From Caecitellus pseudoparvulus (Eukaryota; Bigyra: Bicosoecida): 64,000 nucleotides of DNA. The position numbers and the translations under genes are program-made. The stretch covers positions 117,535 to 181,534 of the forward strand of contig CBFFRQ010000006.1 of assembly GCA_965644315.1 (NCBI GenBank), read 5' to 3'. How positions within the stretch are numbered: position 1 is the first letter of the stretch; each line of letters starts with the position of its first letter. A model generated the notes under the pieces. It was not told where the DNA came from. It worked only from the letters and a program-made list of their open reading frames with translations, and ran no database searches. Positions 55,005-64,000 of this stretch are shown one piece after another.

Positions 55005-58000
55005 ATGCATCGTCCCTTGTGTGTTTCATTGCTTTTATATCTTGGGCCCTGCAAGTTTCTTCAGGGGCGCTCTACGTCGAGCAGCATGGCTGGGATGGTG
55101 TGGGCTTGCTGTCGGCTGGCGGGAGTGCTTGCGACAGGACCGCGCGAGTGAACTCTGCTGCACGCTGTCCTGCACGGCAGCAGACACTGCACCGCGCGTT
55201 CAGCGTGAAGCTCGGTCCCACCCATGCCACGAGCACTCCACCACTGCGTCGTGCACTGTTTCAAGAGCCTGCGCACTTGGGCAAAGGTGAGTGACGTCGC
55301 TGCGTGCACCTGAACACTGACTGCGTTAGCAACCCACAGAGATGCACCAGCGCAAAACACTGCACTTCTTGTTGTACAGGCCTGCCCTTTGAAGATGTCG
55401 ACGCCATCTTGGATCATGACGTCAACGCCATCAACGCCTCGCACCCTGCGCTGCTGGCGGCTGCTGCCGCCATCAACGCCTCCATGGCCCTCACAGGACT
55501 GGGCAGCGCCATGGACCTGGGGGCAGACTATGACGGCGACGGGGCCCGGGACTGGATCTTGGGTGCGCCCTTGCTTGCCGTTGGGGGGCGGCAGGTGGGT
55601 GGCGTGTTCTTCCTCTCGGCAATGGGCGGTCCACGAGGCGTACCAGCTGAGCGCTTGTGGCAGGCTGGAGACGACTTGGCGGTGTCCAACGTCACCATCG
55701 TGTCTCTGACCTCCACGGCTGGCAATGCTAACATCTCCGAACTGGGGGGCACCAGCTACAAGCCTGCCTTTGGCGCGTCAGTGGCTGTGTTGGGGGATGT
55801 GGACAGCAACGGGTGGCCGGATGTGGCGGTGGGCGCTCCAGGGGACGTGTTCGGGAAGGACGCCAGCGGTGGGCGGGTGTTCATCCTGTTCATGGAGGCA
55901 GGGCCACGTGTACTGCGGTACACTGTCCTGGACCGTAAGACTGTGCCTGGTCTGCGGCCCAGCGCTTACATCGGGCAAGCTCGCCTGGGCCACAGCGTCG
56001 TGGGGCTGCGCGACCTGAACTCGGACGGCGTGCCTGACCTCGCCATTGGCGCACGCACCACACGACACACTTGGTTGCGGGTGCCGTTTGCCCGGGGCCC
56101 TGAGGTGCTGGTGGTGTTCCTGGACCAGTACGGGCACGCCCGCAACGTCACACACCTGCACAACCTTGTGGAGGGCGGAGGGCACCAGTACAGCCCCTTC
56201 AACCCCCAGGCCGAACACTGGGGCGAAGCACCACCCCGCAGGCCAGACGGCACGACATTCGATCGGCAGTACAACGAGCACCACGATGATTGGTTCGGAC
56301 TGAGTCTGGCGTACTTGGGGCGAGGCGTGCTGGCCATTGGTGCTCCAGGCCGCCGCAACGCGGATCGTGCCATGCGCAGTCTGGACGGAACAGTCGTGTT
56401 GCTGACGCTGAGTCCCACTGGCATGCCGACTCGCCTGCACTTGATCGATAATGGTGCCTTTCACGACTTGCAGCTGGCGAAGGCGGATGAGAACCCCAAC
56501 GTGCGCAATGGTCTGGGCATGTCCTTGGCAGCTGTGCCGCCTGCGAACGGTGACGGCACGATGGACTTACTCATTGGCGCGCCGCCTACTGCGCTGCTGG
56601 TGCCGTTAGATGATGCCTTTCAGCCCAGTGGAGAGTACTTCAGCCTGAGCCACGAAGGCGTGCTGTGGCGCCCCAACGCGACTCTGGGGGACACCGTGCC
56701 GTCTGCACTGCAGGGGCTGCGCGAAGGGTCAGCTCCAGGCGCGTGGCAGACCTGGGCAGCTGGCATAGTGGTGGCCTGGACGAGGGATGACGCGCCGCCT
56801 GCTCTGGCCGGGCGAGAGGCGGAGTCGCCGCAGCTGAACGCTGCCCTGCAGCTGGCCATCAGCTTGCCAGGTGTGCTGTGGAGCGAGGAACGACCCAGTC
56901 GGCAGTGCGGGTCTGTGTTTTCGTCAACATCGCCGACATCTTTCTCCACATCCACCGGCTCCTGTCCTTCCACATCGTCTGCAGATCCTGCCAGTGCGCC
57001 AGAGTACGCCGAGTCCATCCTCTTCACAGCCCTGCGCTTGCCTCCTGCGCCAACACTGGCGTCACAGCTGGGAGGTGACGACGTACAAGGGCCAGCTGTG
57101 CTGCTCACAGCCCCCACATTAATTTCACCTGCCGTGGAGGAGGCTCTCCTTCCCAATACCAGCAATTCTGATGCAATGTCCCTTCATGATCGCTGGGAGT
57201 ACGCTGAGGAGGCAGTGTTTGGATCCAGTGTGCTCGCGCTGCCGTTCTTGACCGAGGCGCCTTGGCCATCTTGGCTGGAGCCCCAGGGTGATGGAGTTCC
57301 CTCTAACAGCGACAATCTGCCGTGGGAGGAGGGGCATGCAGGAGAGTGGCATAAGAAAGGCATCCGCATTCTGTTGATTGGCGTGGAACATATTGGAAAT
57401 GCCAGTACTGGTACAGTGGGGCTGCTGCAAGTCGCGTACGATGCGACTGCGCGCAAAGTGATTGCATCCCACATGGTAGCAGTAACCCAGAGGGTTGTAG
57501 GTTCAGACTCACGCTTCAATCTTGATCCTGGAGTCTTGCAGGGATTTGGCCGTTGCATGGCATTCGTGCGCTTTCACCAGCAGAATGGGCACGATTGGAG
57601 CCGCCCCCTTGGTTATGGGAACATCGCAATTGGCGCACCAGATACCAAAATCGAGAATTATGCGCATGCAGGGGCGCTCGTCCAACTTGACGTTTTGGGG
57701 TACGAAGTGCAATCGCCGAAGCACAAGAGTGGTTCTACCATTGTCCTGTCGCCAGAAGTCTTTACAAGCGTTGAGCCAAACATCGGCCCCATCGCCCATG
57801 CCATGACTGTCATTCGCAAGCCTCAACAAGAGTCCGGTAACCCATATGAAACTCTTGTCCTCTCGTCTCCGAGCACTAATTCCTCAACTCCACATGCCGC
57901 ACTGGCCTTCTTTGAGGCTTTCGCGGGTTCCAAATCCCGGCTTCACTGGCTAGACGGCTCGCCAGCTGTCTGTTCGTCTGCGTCAGATGGCTTGACTCGC

Positions 58001-61000
58001 TTCGGCGCGTCAGTGGAGTGGCTGGGAGGCAGCACCATCGCTGTGCTGGCGCCAGATGAGACGCAAGTCTGTGCTGAGGTCACACATGGCATCGGGTCGG
58101 GGGCCATCTACATCCTGTCCCTGTCGTTCATCACGGGCTCTTCCCTTGCCCAAGTGCAGACTTGGCACCGGATCTTCGCCCCAGCCATGGCACCCTCGCC
58201 TGGAGCAGGCTTCCCAGCCCGCATGTTGCGACTTGCAGCGGCACCCAGCTTTGCCCAGGACGGCACACCAGACTTGCTCATCACGACCAGCGGCACTGCA
58301 GCGCTGCCACACGCTGGCAGTGACTTGCAGGAGGTTGTTCGCACTCCGAGCTCAGTGTCAGCCCAGTACTGTCTGCTGCACCTGGACAGCCAGTTCAGGG
58401 TGCCGACGTCTGTGTTCTCGCGCCCTGTGACGTGTTTGCAGGAAGGCATGCCAGGCGCTGTGCCGTCTCACGCTGTTGTGAACGGCTCCAGCTCGGCTGT
58501 GTTGATGACTGGCTTGAACGGGTCAGCGCCGCATCCTGGACTTGCGACTGCACTGCCACTGGGTGATCCAGATGGCAACGGAGCGTTGGATGTGCTCATG
58601 ATGTTGCCAGGCATGGGCATGTTCTCGTTGCTGCCCAACGGCACCGTGAACAGCACTGCGGCGCCACACCAAGGCGCGATGATGGTGGGTGAGATCGTGC
58701 AGCCTGGGTGGGGCTACATCCCTCGTGCATACGGCCCACCTGGAGGCGGCTTTGGTGTTTCGTATGACGAGCAAGCCGAGCTGGCGACGCGGATTGACCC
58801 GTTGACTTGGGCACCGGGGCACAAGGCTGACTACAACATGGCGCGGTTGTACTTGGCTGCGATGGGCAAGCGCATGCGAGGGTGCTGGGAGACGGGATCG
58901 CAGTCATTTTCGCCAACTACTCGAACTGAAAATGCCCACTACGTTGCGGAACTTCCCCAATTGTCTAATCCAACGGCTCGAGCATTGCTGAACGACGCTC
59001 TGGGTGAAGTGGAGTCAGCCGAGTGGACCAGTGAGGATGGAGCTCTGACTCTGCAGGCTTGGGTGGGCACTGTGGAAGGGCCCGCGGACATGGACACCGC
59101 TGGAGCTGCATTGCTGCATGGCACTGAGGAAGGCAGCGGACTCCACGTGGAACGGAATCTGGAGGGCTCGGTGTTGCTGTCAGTAAGTGGCGACAGCAGC
59201 TCCAGCTACAGCAGCTCTGGATCGAGCAGTGAAGGTGTTGAGGGCGAGCTGTGGACATCCACATGGGGGGATGGAGGGGCAGTGTTCCAGAATGTGAGCA
59301 TTGTCGCTGAGGGCGAGGAGGTGCTGATGGGCTCTCAAGTCTGTCATGTCCGGAGCAAGCCGTTGGAGTGTGAGGAGGGCGGTGCTGCGTGCCTGCACCG
59401 CTTTGCCGCTGTGTGTGGAGAGTTCAAGGAGCCCCAAAGGCTGGCACGGCTCCTTGGCCCGACTTATACACCTGACAGTGTCAACATAGGTGGTGGGCCT
59501 GTGAGTGGGAACCGCATTCAACGCACTGAGAACAGCTTGCAGTGCAACTTCTGGGAGTCCAACCTGAACTCCAGGTTCAGCTCCACCACCACCCAGCTGC
59601 TGCAAGGCGCCACAGACAAGTACCGGCCTGGAAACTCCATGTTCCCAGGGGCTTCAGTGAATGGAAGCAGCTCTGCCGCGAATGTGAAGGCCTTGCATCA
59701 AGCCAGCGCGTATTCCTTGGGCATGTCCATGGCGCCCATGCACGACTTCGATGGAGATGGCGTGGCTGAAATGCTCGTGGGAGCACCACTGGCGGGTGAG
59801 ATCGGTCGGGAGTACGATTGCCCGCTCGCTTTCGGCCGAGAGCCACCTCAACTGCGTCGGTCCAACGTTGGCGCGGTGTTCATGGTGCACATGGTGCCAG
59901 GGAATCAGTCTGAAGCAGGCACCAAGCAAGCTGTCAGAACTCCTCGCGAATGGAACAGTGGCGAGTACTTCTATGGCTCCACAGGCACGACATCCCAACA
60001 CGCGAATGTGGAGCCTGGGAAGAAGGTGCTGGCAGATGGCATGTACCGTGTGGGGCACTTCGACCGCATCGGGCGGCATAGCACAGGCGGTCACATGCAC
60101 CTGGAAGATGGGGATACTGCCAGCACGCTTGACATAGGAGCGGAAGGGGCGCAGCTTGGCTGTGCAGTGGCGAATGTGGGCTGGAACAACCACTCTGGGT
60201 CACCCAGGCTGACCATGGCAATGGGGGCGTGCAACGCGCCGAGCAGCACTGGGTCTAGTGTGGAGGATGGACGTGGTGCTGTGTTGTTGCTGGACTTCTC
60301 TGAAGCAGGACTGCTGGTGGACTGGAGCTATATGGATGTGCTGGATGTGCACATGGAACACTCAGCTGCTCTGCCGCCTGTGCATCCGAAGAACCGCTTC
60401 CCAGTCAGTCTGGCTGCAGCTGGCGACTTGGAGGGTGACGGCACCGTGGACGTCGCGGCAGTGTTCCACGATGGCTCGACACGCAAGCGGTACATCGTGC
60501 TGTTGCACCGTGATGCGAACGGCACCTTCAGCCACAGCTCCCTCATCGCGCCTGCTTCCATCCCTGGCCTGCCGCCATCCTTCACAGCGTACAGTGCACG
60601 GCCTGAGATGGGGTTCGGGGACAGCATGACGTATGTGGGGCGTGGCGTGGTGGCGATCGCGCTGTGGCGGGCCAGTCCACGTGTGCTGGACAAGTTCAAC
60701 TCTTCAGCACTCGACCCAGCTACACCGTATGGAACATCAACAAGCGAGGCGACGACCCTCATTCGCCCACAGCACATGAAGGCTGAGACGTCACAAAGTG
60801 CAGCCGGGCTCTACACTGAGAACCACCACCCTGTGACTCGAGAAGGCAAGGGCATGTTGATGCTTGTGCGACTGGGCAGGAATGGCACCGCGCTGAATGC
60901 GAGTCTGTTGCAGGAGAATGACATCCGCCCCTTTGGTATCGATGTAGGTGGCACCACTGTGGGCATTGGGTTGTCCGGGTTGCATCCAGAGCTGCTGTAT

Positions 61001-62641
61001 GGGCACGTGGGGCCATCATCTGCACGGCAGGTCATGGACGACGGCGCTGACCCAGGAAGTGAGAATGCCTTCGGAGGGCCGAACATGGTGCCCAATCCGC
61101 TGGGCTTCAGCCAGGAGAACGGCTTTGCTTCTTCCATTCCAGACATGCTGGTGCAGGTGGATTCGTGGCGGCAGAAGGCGCATCCGAAGTGGCGGAACGG
61201 CGGGGAGGTGTTCACTGCCAGTCAGTACATGGACGGCACGAATCGAAGGAAGGTAAATGGGAATCGATGGCCACTGAGAGGCAACGTGAAGCTGCTGAAA
61301 ACGAGCAATGGCGGGACATCTGGTTCAAGCTTCAATGTGAACTGGGGAGCGCTGGCGACGAGCTACTGGAACTTTCAGCCCCCAGCAACTTCCATCCCCG
61401 ACGTGACCATGCACGGTCTGTCAGGGCATGTCATGCCGACTGCGTTCAATGCCTTCAATCGAAGGTACTCGAGCACTGGACCAAGTTCGAGCACGAAGAG
61501 GACCACGGCAAGGATGGGGAACTTGCTGTCTGCTGAGAGAATGTTTGAGCAGTCAATGGCAAGTTCAAGTTCATCGTCAGCTGTGACAAGAGGTCCGAAC
61601 ATTGGAGGGGTATTGAGATCTACCAGCGACTTTCTTTTGGGACTGCAAATGTACCGAGAAGCTCCCCTTCGGTTGCTTTCGTCAGTGGCAACCAGAAGTG
61701 ACTGGATCCGAGACCAGTCAGACTGGTACCAAGCCCAGCACAATGGAAAGGACTTCTTCAGGGATGCAGGGCTGCAGGGTTTCTCAGTCACCAGACCATG
61801 CTTATCACCCTCTTCAACGGAAACTTGGGCAGCTGGACCTCGCATTCCTCCTGGAGCGACCGTTCCTCCCGCAGGCCAGTCTTGGTACTGGCCTCAGATC
61901 ACAAACGCAAAACGCTTCCCGGCCCTGCAAGCTGGCAAAGCCCCCACTTCCATGCCCGTGTCCGTTGCGGTAATGTGTCCCTTTATCAGCGATCCAGACA
62001 ATTTTTATCGCCAGCAGTCGAGCAGCTCTTCTTCTTCAAGTAGCACTTGGTCGAGTTCGATTTACACGTACATTCGAAACCGTCTGAGTTTAGAGGCTTT
62101 CGTTTCAACAAGAGAGGAACGGTATTTTTCAGACGGTACTTTTTCGAACATTCTCACCAGCTTAAGTGCTTTTTGTCAGGATCAGTTGCGGACTGTCAGT
62201 CGTGCAGGAAACGAGAATGCTGCTGTGAATCTAAGGAAGTACTTTCCGATTCGGCACCCCCGCCCACGGGACATCCTCTGGCCCCGCATGTTCGGCAACC
62301 AAGCCCTGCGGTACTTCGGAGAGCGCATCCAGCGCCATGCCGAGGTTTACGCCGTGTACCTCAACCAAGACGGATCTGTGCGCCAGAGCGTGCCTGTGGT
62401 CAAGGCATCGCCTCTGTACGACCGCATGCTGCCCAACTGGAGCAACATCGGCTCCAGCATGGCCCTGCTGCGCCAGACAGAGTCGGGCATGCTGCACATC
62501 CTGACTGCAGCGGCATACATGGATGACCTGAAGATGCGGGGCTCTCTGAACACCTGGGGCTATGCCAAGACCTCCAACTTCTACGTGCTGGAGGCGTTGC
62601 CTGCTCCCCCAACACAGTACGAGCCTGTGGCGGTGCCGTAA
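55005..62641 (+). CDS. large FG-GAP (integrin-like) surface or secreted protein
   Basis: The main exon runs from 55380 to a TAA at 62639-62641 (about 2420 codons). It joins upstream in phase through intron 55287-55379 (93 nt, gtgagt...tacag). The 5' end is uncertain: ATG 55005 with intron 55098-55180, or ATGG 55086 with intron 55148-55203; either gives a hydrophobic, signal-peptide-like start. The N-terminal third has repeated FG-GAP units with Ca2+-binding loops: DYDGDGARDWILGAP, LGDVDSNGWPDVAVGAP, LRDLNSDGVPDLAIGA. More units occur later (DFDGDGVAEMLVGAP near 59747, DLEGDGTVDVAAVF near 60427). Such repeats form a beta-propeller as in alpha-integrins. Many NxS/T sites suit an extracellular protein. 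The stop may be intronic, with the gene continuing into the following mucin-like frame. Patches near 57120-57950 and 61240-62240 are AT-richer. Confidence 0.75.
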
Positions 62642-64000
62642 CACCGCCTCAGCACGTTGGCGTCTGTGGTGCGAGCGGGGAATGACAGCTCTGTGCCGCC
62701 TCCAGCTGATGTGCTGGCGCCTGTGTCGCCTTGGGTGCGACCAAGTGTCGTGCCGTTGCTGTGGTCGCCTTCTCCATCCTCCACAGCCACTCCTTCAACT
62801 TCCAACACGGCAACTGCGTCGGTCAGTAGCAGGTCCAGTGGGACACAACTGCCCAACGCGAGCCCCACCAGCACTGCAAGTCCTTCAGTTTCTTCAGAGG
62901 CCACAAGGAGCCCGTCTTCGTCTGTGACCGGAAGCACTTCCGTTGCTCCCACTGGCACCACAAGCGGCACTCCAACAACGTCAGTCACGGTATCAGTCAC
63001 GGCATCAGTCGGCACCTCGCCCAGCTCCAGCATGACAGCTTCAGCCTCTGCCACAGTCAGAAGCGCCTCTCCCACGGCATCACCCACAGCCACATCCACA
63101 GGAACTCCATCTCGAAATGCGTCCGTTTCGACCACCTCCTCCGCGACGGCCAGCTCCTTTGCTACCCCCACCTTATCCATGACAAGCTCCAGATCGCCTT
63201 CCATCAGCTCATCACACTCTCCCTCGGCTTCGTACTCACCATCTGAGAGTTCGTCAATCAGTGGGACTCCAGCAGTCGGGGCGTCGGGCACGGCAATCAG
63301 CAGTGCAGCTCAGAGCGTCACGCCCAGCGGCACTGTGACCAGCACGCCGAGCGTAACACAAACTACAATTCTCACACTTTCTGTGCTCCCAACATCCAGT
63401 GGCACCCAATCTTGCAGCCCCAGTGCCCAGGTGACGTCCAGTGTGACTACCACTTCTTCAACTAGCATTGCACCTACTCCTTCAGCCAGCTGGACGCCTT
63501 CACCATCACCAAGTGTTTCTTCAAGCGGCTCTCTGCCGTGTTCGACTTCCGCCAGTGTTCTCACTCGCTTTGAGAAGTACCCGAACACTGCATGCGGTGG
63601 CAGAAATGAGATTTTCGTTGGAGTTTCTGAGCTGTCCGAGTGTGCTGAAATTTGTCACTCAGCTTCGAACTGTGTTTCGTTCGAGTTCCACAACGAAAAT
63701 CACCCAAGCTTTCGACGGTGCCAAGTGTCAAGCTCATGCACATTGGGTTTGGCAACTTTGCATCAGAGTATTGATTTGTACATTCCGCTCACAGCCTCAG
63801 TGACACCCGCATCACCCTGTTCGGCGACCAGCACGCCCAGCGGCACCGTGACCAGCACGCCCAGCGGCACGTTGACCAGCACGCCCAGTGGCACCATGAC
63901 CAGCACACCCAGTGGCACCGTGACCAGCACACCCAGCGGCACTGCAACCAGCACACCCAGCGGCACCGTGACCAGCGCGACCATCGGAACTGTGACCAGC
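62642..64000 (+). CDS. Ser/Thr-rich mucin-like region with PAN/apple domain, partial
   Basis: The frame of the FG-GAP gene stays open after its TAA for 453 codons to the right edge. Nearly all residues to about 63560 are Ser, Thr, Pro or Ala, as in an O-glycosylated stalk. Residues from about 63585 to 63770 form a cysteine module, ACGGRNEIFVGVSELSEC, AEICHSASNCVSFEF, then two more Cys, fitting a PAN/apple fold. Octapeptide repeats follow. No convincing start codon opens this frame. A 72-nt GT-AG intron, 62617-62688 (gtacga...gacag), would remove the TAA and join both frames in phase, so I regard this as the C-terminal part of the preceding gene. It could instead be a separate gene with an unseen start. 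Confidence 0.6.
63827..64000 (+). repeat. 24-nt tandem repeats, TSTPSGTV octapeptide
   Basis: Seven consecutive 24-nt units, based on ACCAGCACGCCCAGCGGC plus a variable hexamer, run from 63827 to 63994, and an eighth is cut by the window end. They encode TSTPSGTV with changes mostly in the last two residues; the seventh unit is degenerate. A related unit occurs at 63317-63350. The array continues past the window. Confidence 0.9.

Noticed and set aside
54310-55290. A 326-codon plus-strand open frame spanning the intergenic region before the FG-GAP gene
   Set aside because: Only a 50-residue part resembles protein (the Sel1 relic), and it begins in another frame. The remainder has irregular composition and no domain.
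62617-62652. A 36-nt in-frame intron removing the TAA after the FG-GAP region
   Set aside because: The ends are GT-AG and phase-compatible, but 36 nt is far below the 63-116 nt seen elsewhere. The 72-nt alternative is preferred.
62581-63984. Long minus-strand open frames (acidic Val/Glu-rich and a V-T-V-P-L-G-V-L repeat) opposite the mucin region
   Set aside because: They are antisense shadows of Ser/Thr/Pro codons and tandem repeats. The plus frame carries a cysteine-rich PAN-like module and is continuous with the FG-GAP gene.
1-64000. tRNA, rRNA, CRISPR, transposon or organellar origin features
   Set aside because: I scanned the gaps for T-loop-like sequences, terminal inverted repeats and transposase motifs and found nothing supportable. 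Repeats seen are protein-coding tandem repeats.

Overview
This window is nuclear DNA from a GC-rich, compact microbial eukaryote. Evidence: very long open exons; short GT-AG introns (about 63-116 nt, donors usually gtgcgt, gtgagt or gtacgc); ATGG start contexts; and typically eukaryotic proteins (DNA-PKcs, MAT1, a PXA-PX sorting nexin, RECQL4, a Ca2+-dependent protein kinase). The plant/protist-type organellar DNA polymerase and the CDPK point to an alga or related protist. A stramenopile or haptophyte would fit, but I cannot name the lineage. Gene models below were spliced by hand by matching reading phase across GT-AG pairs.

Layout. 1-799 (-): 5' part of an ALKBH8-type AlkB oxygenase, cut by the left edge. 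1237-2901 (+): saccharopine-dehydrogenase-like oxidoreductase. 3157-18661 (+): giant DNA-PKcs (about 5140 aa). 18840-21073 (+): ABCB6/ABCB7-type half transporter. 21242-23831 (+): organellar family-A DNA polymerase with exonuclease domain. 23913-25033 (+): polytopic membrane protein with a His-rich motif. 25279-33745 (+): huge Ala/Pro-rich protein with about eight or nine copies of an unrecognised 130-160-residue domain. 33761-34760 (-): Lys/Ala-rich basic protein. 35033-36295 (-): DGQHR-domain protein. 36786-37889 (+): MAT1 (CAK/TFIIH). 38345-38868 (+): WW-domain protein. 38912-39409 (-): SELENOF/SELENOM-like ER protein lacking the redox residue. 39879-44406 (+): PXA-PX-nexin_C sorting nexin. 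44631-49139 (+): RECQL4 with Sld2 and GRF-like zinc-finger regions. 49383-51741 (+): protein kinase with EF-hands fused to a complete PurE. 52131-54260 (+): type II membrane glycosyltransferase-like protein. 54432-54670: Sel1-repeat relic. 55005 to the right edge (+): FG-GAP (integrin-like) surface protein that probably splices past an in-frame TAA into a mucin-like, PAN-containing C-terminus running off the window.

Several neighbours act in genome maintenance or cell cycle (DNA-PKcs, organellar polymerase, MAT1, RECQL4), but eukaryotic gene order gives no reason to treat them as one unit. Most introns sit at gene 5' ends. The most unusual items are the kinase-PurE fusion, the multi-copy unknown domain at 27.0-30.8 kb, the CGM version of a selenoprotein-family motif, the DGQHR protein, and the FG-GAP/mucin/PAN gene.
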